A DNA stretch of 45,889 bases, taken from contig JAJTIE010000017.1 of the NCBI GenBank assembly GCA_021300195.1, positions 1 through 45,889 of the forward strand. Direction: 5' to 3'. The notes under the pieces were generated by a model that saw only the letters and a list, made by a program, of their open reading frames with translations, was not told where the DNA came from and made no database searches. Below are positions 18,838-25,970 of this stretch, in pieces. Within the stretch, counting starts at the first letter, position 1. The number at the start of each line of letters is the position of its first letter. The position numbers and the translations under genes are program-made. This DNA comes from Bacteroidota bacterium (GTDB lineage: Bacteria > Bacteroidota > Bacteroidia > J057 > JAJTIE01).

Positions 18838-20943
18838 TCATACCTGGATCTTCTCCTCCTCGCTGGGGTCCTCCATTTCCCCCTCTCGCATAGCAGGCAG
18901 CTCTATGGTAAAGGTCGAGCCTTTGCCTGACTCAGAATCCAGGCGGATGGTGCCTCCATGCTTTTCGATGATCTTTTTGCAGATGTCGAGCCCCAGGCCG
19001 GTGCCCTCTCCTTTCTTTTTGGTGGTAAAGAAGGGTTCGAATATCTTTTCCCGAATGTCCTCGGGTATGCCGGGGCCATCATCCTGTATCCGCACCTTCA
19101 CGCGCCCATCCTCTTCCCACAGCTTCAGGTCCAGCAGCCCCTTTCCGCCCATGGCCTGCACGGCATTAGCGATAATGTTGGTCCACACCTGGCCTAGCTC
19201 ATCTCCATTGCCCAGCACAGGAGGCACGAGCCCGAAGCTTGTGTGCAGCTCTATGCCATGCTTTATTTTATTATGGTAAAGCACCAGTATGGTCTCCAGG
19301 CTTTCCTGCATGTTTATCGGTATCAGCACATCATCATCCTGGCGGCGGCTGTAGTTTTTCAGGTTAAAGACGATTTTGTTTGTTTTAGTAATGGCCAGCT
19401 CTATGTTCTTTGTGTTATTGTACATGGCACCTAGCTGGTATATCAGGCGGCTGAGTGCATAGGGATCATGAGCCTCAAAGAGTGGCAGGTATTTCTCCAG
19501 GTCTGTGCGGAAGCCTGCATCGATCAGGTTACGGGCCACTTCGTCCGCGTCCTCTACATCTTCACGCTCCAGGATGTTGATCATTGTCTTTCTCAGCTCC
19601 CGCTGGGCATTCAGGGTCATGTGCTCGGCAGGGCTATCTCTCAGGTCTCTCTGTAGGGCTGCCCACAGCCCCCGCTGCTGCTCATCCAGGGTGTTTACCA
19701 GCGGGGGCAGTTTATTCAGCAGGTCGGGCAGGTTTTCCTTAATGTTTGCAATACTACTCTTGATAGCGCCCAGGGGGCTATTGATCTCATGGGCTACGCT
19801 GGCCACCAGCTGGCCCAGTACGGCCATTTTCTCGCTCAGGATCATCTTGTTTTGCGTGCCCCGCAGCTCCGTCAGGGTGTTCTGCAGGGCCTGGGTGCGT
19901 TCATGCACCATTCGGTCCAGGTTCGCATTCATGTGCTCTAGTTGGCCATTGGCCAGGCGCAGCTTCTCCTCCGCCTCTCTCATTTCGGCCTGTGCCTTTT
20001 TTAGCTCTTTCACCGTGCCCCACAGTTTTTCCTCCTGTCTGCGCAGGTTTCGGTTACTTTCCTTATTCGTTGCCTCTTGCTCCCATAGCTTGTGCAGGGT
20101 ATTTCCTACCACATTTGCCATCTCGTTGAAGCTCCTCACCAGGTCTCCTATTTCATCCTTGCCCTCATAGGCTACGGGTTCTTCCAGCTTACCATTCCGG
20201 ATGATCTCCCTGGTGGCCCTGCGCACTTCCTGCAGGGGGGCAAACACGTTTGCCTCCAGCGCCTTGGGTATGCCTTTGCTGGCCTTATACATCTGCCAGA
20301 TCAGCGTGATAGAAATAAGCCCGGAAACAGCCAACAGGATCCAGGCAACGGTGGTGGTTCGGTCCTGTCTGGCTGCCTGCTCTACAGCCAGGGCCTCTGC
20401 CAGCAGCTGTGCGATCGGGGGTTTTGCGCCCTCAAATGCGATCCGGGCTTGCTCCATTTCCACTACGGCAGCGTCATGCTGCCTGATTCCCTGTGCGGTT
20501 CTACTTTTACCCGTCCGCCTCAGCGCTGTTACTTGTGCGTCCGCCTTCGCATAGGCATCCGCCTGGCGCTCCAGCACAGTCAGGTAGCTTTCCAGCTTTG
20601 CATAGGCCGGCGCATCGGGCTCTGCGCTCTGCTGCCGTGCTGCTGCCAGGGTGCTGCGGGCAGCAGCCAGGGTGCCAGGCAGGCTGTATGCAGCCGTGTC
20701 CGGTGGGGTGCCGGGGTCTGCGCCGGCTGCAGCCACAGGGGCACCAGGCTGTAGCCGGGCTTGCCCTACCAGTGCATCCAGTTTTCCGAGTGCCTGTACG
20801 GTGGGGACGGATATCCCCGGTGACCGGAACACTTGTATGATAGCCGCTCCCCCCAGCAGGCTAAGCAGGAGCAGGAAAAGTGCCCATATAGACATTTTGC
20901 GAACCTGAGTGTCTATCAGCTGATGAATCCTTGTCTTTGCCAT
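18838..20943 (-). CDS. Membrane sensor histidine kinase (HAMP, HisKA-like, HATPase_c)
   Basis: A sensor kinase of about 701 residues with ATG at 20943. Other possible starts are ATG 20979 and TTG 21018. It has two membrane helices (about 18-39 and 198-218) enclosing a helical, Ala/Gln-rich periplasmic domain. A HAMP segment (about 230-285) and coiled coil follow. The phospho-accepting H is near residue 385 in 'ASVAHEINSPLGAI'. After an unusually long helical stretch of about 200 residues comes the ATPase domain, with N-box 'NIIANAVQAM', G1 'DDGPGIPE' and G2 'GTGLGLDICKKI'. The long spacer with 'NKIVFNLKNYSR' is shared by a known kinase subgroup in Bacteroidota and cyanobacteria. There is no receiver domain. 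It lies between a 2-hydroxyacid dehydrogenase and the REC-GAF-PP2C gene on the same strand, and the latter is the probable phosphorylation target. The signal is not readable from the sequence. Confidence 0.9.
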   Translation of the reverse strand: MAKTRIHQLIDTQVRKMSIWALFLLLLSLLGGAAIIQVFRSPGISVPTVQALGKLDALVGQARLQPGAPVAAAGADPGTPPDTAAYSLPGTLAAARSTLAAARQQSAEPDAPAYAKLESYLTVLERQADAYAKADAQVTALRRTGKSRTAQGIRQHDAAVVEMEQARIAFEGAKPPIAQLLAEALAVEQAARQDRTTTVAWILLAVSGLISITLIWQMYKASKGIPKALEANVFAPLQEVRRATREIIRNGKLEEPVAYEGKDEIGDLVRSFNEMANVVGNTLHKLWEQEATNKESNRNLRRQEEKLWGTVKELKKAQAEMREAEEKLRLANGQLEHMNANLDRMVHERTQALQNTLTELRGTQNKMILSEKMAVLGQLVASVAHEINSPLGAIKSSIANIKENLPDLLNKLPPLVNTLDEQQRGLWAALQRDLRDSPAEHMTLNAQRELRKTMINILEREDVEDADEVARNLIDAGFRTDLEKYLPLFEAHDPYALSRLIYQLGAMYNNTKNIELAITKTNKIVFNLKNYSRRQDDDVLIPINMQESLETILVLYHNKIKHGIELHTSFGLVPPVLGNGDELGQVWTNIIANAVQAMGGKGLLDLKLWEEDGRVKVRIQDDGPGIPEDIREKIFEPFFTTKKKGEGTGLGLDICKKIIEKHGGTIRLDSESGKGSTFTIELPAMREGEMEDPSEEEKIQV

Positions 20944-21060
20944 GGCACCGTTGGTTTTGGGTGGAGATAAGGGATACATGGAAGCCCGCGCTGGCCTCCG
21001 TGCAGTCGAACTTTTCAAAGTACGAAAAAAAGCGGGCCCCTACGCAAGCTGGGCACAGGT

Positions 21061-22002
21061 CTAAATCTCTTCTCCGGCCAGGTATCTGCGCACTATTCCG
21101 AGGGTTTGATCCACAAACCGCTGCTCGGCCTGCCAGCTCCAGCCGGCTATGTGGGGGGTAAGGATGACGGAGGGATGGGCCTGTAGGGCCTGCATCTGCC
21201 GCTGCTGCACAGCCGTTAGCCGATCCAGCTTTTCGTTCTCCAGCACATCCAGGGCCGCACCCAGCACCCGCCCACTGGCCAGGGCGGATAGTAGGGCCTG
21301 TGTATCTACCACAGGCCCCCTGCTGGTGTTTACAAGCCACAGCGGTTGTGCAAAGCCAGCCAGCCGGCGGGCATCTAGCCAGTGGTGGTTGGCCGGGTCT
21401 AGCGGGATATGCAGGCTGAGCACCTGGCACTGTGCCTGCAGTGCGGCAAGGGGTGCGGCCTCGGCGTAGGCATCGGCATAGTCGGCCTGGTCTCTGTCGT
21501 AGGCCAACACGCGCACCCCCAGGCCTGCCAGCCGGCGGGCAAAGGCCCTGCCGGTGTGGCCATAGCCCACAATGCCCACTACCTTGCCGCCCAATTCTTC
21601 GCCCATATTGGCCTGGCGCAGCCACTGGCCCCTCCGCACCTCGGCATCGGAGCGGGGTATGTGGTGTAGCAGGCCCAGCAGCAGGCCCAGCGCATGCTCG
21701 CCCACTGCATCGCTATTAGCCCCCAGGGTAGGCACCACCCGGATGCCGGCTGCCGCCAGGGCTGGCAGATCCAGGTGGTCCAGGCCTGCGCCGGTGCGGA
21801 TAACCAGGCGCAGCCGGGGGGCCTGCCGTAGCTGATCGGCTGTAAGGGCCAGCTTGCTCCGCAGCACCAGCACCTCGGCATCGGCCAGGGCCAGGGTCGC
21901 CTCTGTGCCGGTGCAGTCGGGCACATAGCGGTAGGTAAGGCCTAGCTGCCCCAAGCCCTCTATCATACTATCCAGGTATCGGTCTATCAGAACCACATGC
22001 AT
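21061..22002 (-). CDS. D-isomer-specific 2-hydroxyacid dehydrogenase
   Basis: A 313-residue NAD(P)-dependent enzyme that oxidises a D-2-hydroxyacid to the 2-keto acid, or the reverse. The NAD-binding fold has GIVGYGHTG (about 143-151). The catalytic set is Arg in 'NTSRGPVVD' (about 228), Glu in 'VLENEKL' (about 255-257) and His in 'LTPHIAGWS' (about 284). Relatives include D-3-phosphoglycerate dehydrogenase (SerA). There is no ACT domain, so the serine-pathway assignment is only possible. The frame is open from 22071, but I chose the ATG at 22002: MHVVLIDRYL begins the first beta strand, and a TACCTTTG element ends four bases upstream. It is the first gene of the run with the histidine kinase. 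Confidence 0.88.
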   Translation of the reverse strand: MHVVLIDRYLDSMIEGLGQLGLTYRYVPDCTGTEATLALADAEVLVLRSKLALTADQLRQAPRLRLVIRTGAGLDHLDLPALAAAGIRVVPTLGANSDAVGEHALGLLLGLLHHIPRSDAEVRRGQWLRQANMGEELGGKVVGIVGYGHTGRAFARRLAGLGVRVLAYDRDQADYADAYAEAAPLAALQAQCQVLSLHIPLDPANHHWLDARRLAGFAQPLWLVNTSRGPVVDTQALLSALASGRVLGAALDVLENEKLDRLTAVQQRQMQALQAHPSVILTPHIAGWSWQAEQRFVDQTLGIVRRYLAGEEI

Positions 22003-22006
22003 GCCA

Positions 22007-22014
22007 CAAAGGTA
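22007..22014 (-). promoter_or_regulatory. -7 promoter element TACCTTTG, 4 nt before the ATG
   Basis: An exact TAnnTTTG match on the minus strand, followed by TGGC and the ATG at 22002. It supports the shorter start of the dehydrogenase and suggests a leaderless mRNA. It lies back to back with the plus-strand element at 22054. Confidence 0.6.
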
Positions 22015-22053
22015 AGGGTCCGACGCAAGTACGGGTAGATCGGCCCGAATGTG

Positions 22054-22061
22054 TATGTTTG
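22054..22061 (+). promoter_or_regulatory. -7 promoter element TATGTTTG
   Basis: An exact TAnnTTTG match, 18 nt before the GTG at 22080. It probably drives the DUF3078 gene with a leader of about 13 nt. It is divergent from the element at 22007-22014, so the two promoters occupy about 55 bp. Confidence 0.5.
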
Positions 22062-22079
22062 CAGCAAGCATGACTGCCC

Positions 22080-23114
22080 GTGCGAATCGCCCTGCTTATA
22101 AGCTCCCTTGTTTTTTGCCTGGCTGGGCAGGTGCCTGGGCAGGCCCGGGCGCAAGACACTACGCTGCTGGAAATAGATGACCTGGTGAAAGTGGTAGACA
22201 AGCTAGACAGCCAGGGCACACACATCGATACCGTAACGTACTGGACACTGGGGTGCAAGGCGAACCTGAACTATAGCATGGTTACGCTGGAAAACTGGGC
22301 ACAGGGGGGCGAAAGCTCCATTGCCTTTTTGGGCACCGTAAACACCTTTGCCCGGTACAAGCGCGACCGCATCCGGTTTGAGACAACCCTGGATGCCAGC
22401 TACGGCATTCAAAGCCTGGGCGAAACGGGCGTGCGCAAGAATGAGGACCGGATGGACCTGAACATGACCCTTGGCTATGCCACTACTCCGGTGCTCAACT
22501 ATTCTGCCCTATTTAATTTTCGTTCGCAGTTTACGCCCGGCTATGCGTATCCCAATGATTCTGCTGTTGTTTCGCGCTTCTTCTCGCCTGCCTACATCGT
22601 CGTTTCCGCAGGCTTGGAATACAAGCCCTTTCCGTACCTCAAGTTTAACCTGGCTCCCCTGTCGAGCAAGCTGACCCTGGTAACCAGCCAGCAGCTAGCC
22701 AACCAAGGGGCCTTTGGGGTAGAGCCTGCCGAGCGGGACGGAAGTGGGCGCATTGTGAAACCTGGCAAGGTGTTTCGCCAGGAAACAGGGGCCTCTTTCT
22801 TTGCGCGCTTTCAGCGGGAGGTGGCAAAGAATGTGGTGATAGACCAGAAGTTGGACCTCTTCAACGGCTATGCACAAGATAACCCGAGAAGCCGCGGAAA
22901 AGTGGACGTAAACAGCGAGACCAGTATCCAGCTAAAGGTGAATCGCTTCTTAAGCGCTAGCATCTTTGTGCAGCTTATTTATGACGAAGATGCCGAGGTT
23001 CCGCTGTATGAGCGGCGGGGTGGCCAGCGGGTGCAGGTGGGTACTGGGCCACGCACCCAGCTCAAGCACGTATCGGGTGTGGGCCTGAGCATGACTTTTG
23101 AAGAAAGACGCTGA
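22080..23114 (+). CDS. DUF3078 outer-membrane barrel protein
   Basis: A 344-residue DUF3078 protein, a family restricted largely to Bacteroidota. Residues 1-24 are a signal peptide ending 'GQARAQ'. The DUF3078 hallmark block 'NYSMVTLENWAQGGESSIA' (about 68-86) is followed by 'RIRFETTLDASYGIQ' and 'KNEDRMDLNMTLGY'. Alternating amphipathic strands continue to the end, indicating a small outer-membrane barrel of unknown cargo. The start is a GTG at 22080. An ATG at 22070 is in another frame. The stop codon is followed immediately by a nested stem-loop (23115-23164). Confidence 0.88.
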   Translation: MRIALLISSLVFCLAGQVPGQARAQDTTLLEIDDLVKVVDKLDSQGTHIDTVTYWTLGCKANLNYSMVTLENWAQGGESSIAFLGTVNTFARYKRDRIRFETTLDASYGIQSLGETGVRKNEDRMDLNMTLGYATTPVLNYSALFNFRSQFTPGYAYPNDSAVVSRFFSPAYIVVSAGLEYKPFPYLKFNLAPLSSKLTLVTSQQLANQGAFGVEPAERDGSGRIVKPGKVFRQETGASFFARFQREVAKNVVIDQKLDLFNGYAQDNPRSRGKVDVNSETSIQLKVNRFLSASIFVQLIYDEDAEVPLYERRGGQRVQVGTGPRTQLKHVSGVGLSMTFEERR

Positions 23115-23164
23115 TGGGCCAGAGGCTGGGCCAGGAAAAGAGGTGGCCCGCCTGCGGTGGCCCA
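23115..23164 (+). repeat. Nested inverted repeat directly after the DUF3078 stop codon
   Basis: Two copies of TGGGCCA (23115-23121, 23127-23133) face two copies of its reverse complement (TGGCCC at 23144-23149 and TGGCCCA at 23158-23164). The outer pair gives 7 bp and the inner pair 6 bp with a 10-nt loop. There is no T-run, so a terminator is only possible. It ends 5 nt before the promoter-like TAACTTTC of the next gene. Confidence 0.5.
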
Positions 23165-23169
23165 ATCCA

Positions 23170-23177
23170 TAACTTTC
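23170..23177 (+). promoter_or_regulatory. Near-match -7 element TAACTTTC, 4 nt before the GTG
   Basis: One mismatch from TAnnTTTG (final G is C), followed by GTCT and the GTG at 23182. The spacing matches the exact elements elsewhere in the window, which supports the GTG as the start. Confidence 0.35.
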
Positions 23178-23181
23178 GTCT

Positions 23182-23553
23182 GTGAAATACCGTACTTACC
23201 TGACGGACGGTAAGCGTATCCGGTACATTCACCCTTTTCCCAATCGACCCATGAGGTTTTACAAAAGCACTGTACACTTCAGTATCTCGAAAGGTTGGAT
23301 GCTTTTCAAGATGACTTGGATGAGCCTACTTTTCATCAGCAGCGGGGTTTTCTTCTCCGATTACGTTCTGCATACGGAAACTACTCCCGTGCATAGGGTT
23401 GCCCTGATTGCCGGGGCCTGTATGTTTTTTGGGCTGGGCATTGCCAGCGTATGGGTGCAGATCGGCCTGCTGCGCAGCAGCCGTCGGCTTAAGAAGCTAC
23501 GCAAGGGCGGGGAGCATCAACCAGCACCCTGGGAAGAGAGCCATGCCCTGTAG
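23182..23553 (+). CDS. Small two-helix membrane protein, unknown function
   Basis: I do not recognise this 123-residue protein. It has a basic/aromatic N-terminus (1-40), two membrane helices (about 45-62 and 74-96) separated by a short loop containing 'YVLHTETTP', and a basic, polar C-terminus (about 97-123). Both ends are positively charged and probably cytoplasmic. A shorter form could start at ATG 23251 (residue 24), but the promoter-like TAACTTTC exactly four bases before the GTG at 23182 favours the longer form. It lies downstream of the DUF3078 gene and convergent with lpxD. Confidence 0.6.
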   Translation: MKYRTYLTDGKRIRYIHPFPNRPMRFYKSTVHFSISKGWMLFKMTWMSLLFISSGVFFSDYVLHTETTPVHRVALIAGACMFFGLGIASVWVQIGLLRSSRRLKKLRKGGEHQPAPWEESHAL

Positions 23554-23611
23554 CGAATATCAACAGACAGGAAGAATATCTGCGAAGTGCCTATTAAAAG
23601 ACCCGAATAAC

Positions 23612-24595
23612 TTATTCGTCTAGCCGCTGTATCAAGCCCGGCAGTTTAGACAAGCTGGCCTGCTGGCGCAGGTGCTTCTTGTGCTCGGCAGCCGGGCTGC
23701 CCATGTATATCTTACCGGGGAGCACGTCGCTAATCAGCCCACTCTGGGCCAGGATAACCGAGCCAGCACCCACCACTATGTCGCTGGGGATACCTACCTG
23801 GCCCCATATGGTCACATCGTCCTCTATGGTGCACACGCCTGCAATACCCACCTGTGCGGCTATTAGCACCCGTGCACCAATGTTGGTATCATGGCCTATC
23901 TGCACCAGGTTGTCTATCTTGGTATACTCGCCTATGGTGGTGTCTGCACTCACGCCCCGATCTATGCAGGTACCGGCACCTATGTCTACATGATCCGCTA
24001 TCAGCACCCGGCCCTTGGTCAGCATCTTGTCTCGGCCATAGGGGCGCTTCTTGAAGTAGAAGGCTTCGCCGCCTATTTGTGCGCCTGCCTGTATGGTGCA
24101 GTGGCTGCCCACCACGGTATAATCGCCCAAATACACCTGGCTGTAGATGCGGGTATGTGCGCCGATGCGTACATGGCTACCTATTACCACATTGTGGCCA
24201 ATTTCCGCCCCCTCGCCTATCTCCACGTCCTCGCCCAACACCACATGCTGGCCCAGGTGGGCGGTGGGGTGTACGGCCTGTGCACCTCCCTGCTGGGTAA
24301 GGCTGAGGGTGGGCTGAAAGTACTCGGTAAGGCGGTTGTAGTCGCGAAACGGATCGTCGCTGAGTAGCAGGCCCTTGCCAGCAGGTGGCTCTGTGCGCTC
24401 ATTCAGCAGGATGGTGGTGGCAGCACTGGTTAGTGCCTTGTTGAAATACTTCTTTACGTCCACAAAAGTAAGGTCGCCCGGCTCTACTCGGTGTATCTCA
24501 TTGATGCCCAGAACGGGATGATCTGCGGGACCTATATATTCGATGTTCAGGATGGCTGCCAGGCTGGCCAGCGTTTGGGGGGGCACTATTTTCAT
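23612..24595 (-). CDS. lpxD: UDP-3-O-acylglucosamine N-acyltransferase (LpxD family, Bacteroidota paralogue)
   Basis: A 327-residue left-handed beta-helix acyltransferase. In lipid A synthesis LpxD adds the second hydroxyacyl chain, from acyl-ACP, to the 2-amino group of UDP-3-O-acylglucosamine in the cytosol. An N-terminal uridine-binding domain (about 1-100) precedes about ten hexapeptide coils ('IGEGAEIGHNVVIGSHVRIG' type) and a C-terminal helix. The catalytic His is H235 in 'QIGHDTNIG'. The segment 'IGGEAFYFKKRPYG' marks the second, shorter LpxD paralogue of Bacteroidota rather than the one next to lpxC-fabZ, so its acyl donor or acceptor may differ. The ATG at 24595 lies 12 nt after dcd. 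Confidence 0.88.
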   Translation of the reverse strand: MKIVPPQTLASLAAILNIEYIGPADHPVLGINEIHRVEPGDLTFVDVKKYFNKALTSAATTILLNERTEPPAGKGLLLSDDPFRDYNRLTEYFQPTLSLTQQGGAQAVHPTAHLGQHVVLGEDVEIGEGAEIGHNVVIGSHVRIGAHTRIYSQVYLGDYTVVGSHCTIQAGAQIGGEAFYFKKRPYGRDKMLTKGRVLIADHVDIGAGTCIDRGVSADTTIGEYTKIDNLVQIGHDTNIGARVLIAAQVGIAGVCTIEDDVTIWGQVGIPSDIVVGAGSVILAQSGLISDVLPGKIYMGSPAAEHKKHLRQQASLSKLPGLIQRLDE

Positions 24596-24607
24596 ATGCT
24601 TCTTCTT

Positions 24608-25144
24608 CTAGAATTTGTTCTTCCACATCATGCTTTCTACCGGCCTTTCGGTACGCTCTGTGTACTTTGCGCTCTGCTTGGTATTGTATCGGGTGCGAAC
24701 CTCGCCACGCACCTCAAAGTAGATGAGCTGGCCAATGGGCATGCCCTCGTATACCCGAACAGGCATGGAGACGGAGATTTCCAGCGTCCAGTTATTGCAA
24801 AAACCCACATCCCCCTTGCCAGCCGTGGCATGGATGTCTATACCCAGCCTGCCTACGGAGCTCTTCCCCTCCAGAAAGGGCACGTGGCGGTGGGTCTCGG
24901 TATACTCTTGGGTTACACCCAGATACAGTGTATTGGGCTGCAGCACATAGCCCTCGGGGGGTATAATGAGCTCCACAGTTGGGTTGTGCAGCCGGGCATC
25001 CAGCTCCTGGGTAGTATACACAGCCAGATATTTAGCCAGGTGCACATCGTAGCTGTTGCTACCCATACAGGTGGGGTCAAAGGGGCTGATTACAATGTCC
25101 CCCCGCTCCATACTAGCCAGTATTTCCGTATCAGCCAGGATCAC
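24608..25144 (-). CDS. dcd: dCTP deaminase
   Basis: A 178-residue dUTPase-fold enzyme that converts dCTP to dUTP (some relatives carry on to dUMP), supplying dTTP precursors. Conserved blocks are 'GSNSYDVHL' (about 28-36), 'EGKSSVGRLGIDIH' (about 91-104) and 'TAGKGDVGFCNNWTLEI' (about 106-122) with the catalytic Glu in WTLE, and the late 'IGQLIYFEV'. Length is slightly short of E. coli Dcd (193) but normal for this branch. It starts with GTG, whose bases overlap the TGA stop of the DivIVA-like gene (GTGA at 25141-25144), so the two are translationally coupled, and lpxD follows 12 nt later. Confidence 0.92.
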   Translation of the reverse strand: MILADTEILASMERGDIVISPFDPTCMGSNSYDVHLAKYLAVYTTQELDARLHNPTVELIIPPEGYVLQPNTLYLGVTQEYTETHRHVPFLEGKSSVGRLGIDIHATAGKGDVGFCNNWTLEISVSMPVRVYEGMPIGQLIYFEVRGEVRTRYNTKQSAKYTERTERPVESMMWKNKF

Positions 25145-25911
25145 AGATCTTCGCTTAAAGACTCAATGATAGCGGATTTATCCGAATGTTGGATTGCCTG
25201 ATCGAAAAAAGAGCTACCCTGCCGCTTTTGCGCCACCGGCCTGGGTGTCGGCTTTTCGGGCAGTATCGGGTCTTGCGGAGCAGCCATCCGGATAGGCTCC
25301 AGGCTGGGCACCGCTTCCGGTTTTGGGGGTACCTCGGGCAGCGGCTCCGGCCTGCGGGGTGCCTCGGGGGTAGGGGTAGGAACAGGCGCTACGGTTGTCT
25401 GCACCTCCTGTATAGCTTCCGCTGTGGGCGATAGCGGCAGGTCAAGGGGTTGGCTGCGCCCAATCAGGTTGGCCTCGTGGTGCTGGAGCTGATCCAGCTC
25501 ATTCTTCAGGAATGCCCTGAGCTGACCCATAATGGTAGCCCTTTTCTCCAGCAGATCCTGTAGGCGCATTTCTTCGCGCTGGCGCTCCAGCTGGGCCTCC
25601 GCGCGTATCTCCCGGGCCTGCTGCTCGGCGGCAGCCAGCTTCAGCTCTGCGTCTCTGCGTGCCGCATCCATGGTAGCCATGCTGCTCTGCTCGGCCTGGT
25701 AGAGGGTCTTGCGCATGATCTCCTCCATATCTGTGTAGCTGCGCAGGCTGGCCTGCGTACGCTCCAGCTCAGATTTCAGGCGGCGGTTATCCTCCAGCAC
25801 CTGTTCCCACTCTGCCGAGAGCGACTGCAAAAAGGCACGCACTTCATCGGCATTGTAGCCGCGCATTGCTTTGCCAAAGTTGTGTTGACGTATTTCAATG
25901 GGAGAAATCAT
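25141..25911 (-). CDS. DivIVA-domain coiled-coil protein
   Basis: A 256-residue cytoplasmic protein. Residues 1-32 carry the DivIVA signature: 'MISPIEIRQHNFGKAMRGYNADEVRAFL' read in pieces, with the G-Y-N-ADEV-AFL crossover motif. A coiled coil runs from about 30 to 150. A Pro/Glu-rich disordered region (about 165-230) and a short amphipathic tail follow. DivIVA proteins recognise negatively curved membrane and recruit partners for division or polar growth. In Bacteroidota their role is little known. The coupled dcd and nearby lpxD suggest a housekeeping cluster and not a dedicated division operon. Promoter not identified; the gap to the upstream glycosyltransferase is 59 nt. Confidence 0.85.
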   Translation of the reverse strand: MISPIEIRQHNFGKAMRGYNADEVRAFLQSLSAEWEQVLEDNRRLKSELERTQASLRSYTDMEEIMRKTLYQAEQSSMATMDAARRDAELKLAAAEQQAREIRAEAQLERQREEMRLQDLLEKRATIMGQLRAFLKNELDQLQHHEANLIGRSQPLDLPLSPTAEAIQEVQTTVAPVPTPTPEAPRRPEPLPEVPPKPEAVPSLEPIRMAAPQDPILPEKPTPRPVAQKRQGSSFFDQAIQHSDKSAIIESLSEDL

Positions 25912-25970
25912 GATACAAGGGCTGGATGGGGTAGAATATGGCCATTTCCGGCTATAGCGGCGGCAGGTAG

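Noticed and set aside
23604-23618. Palindrome CGAATAA-C-TTATTCG between convergent genes
   Set aside because: A one-base loop and AT-rich stem overlapping the lpxD stop make a stable terminator unlikely.
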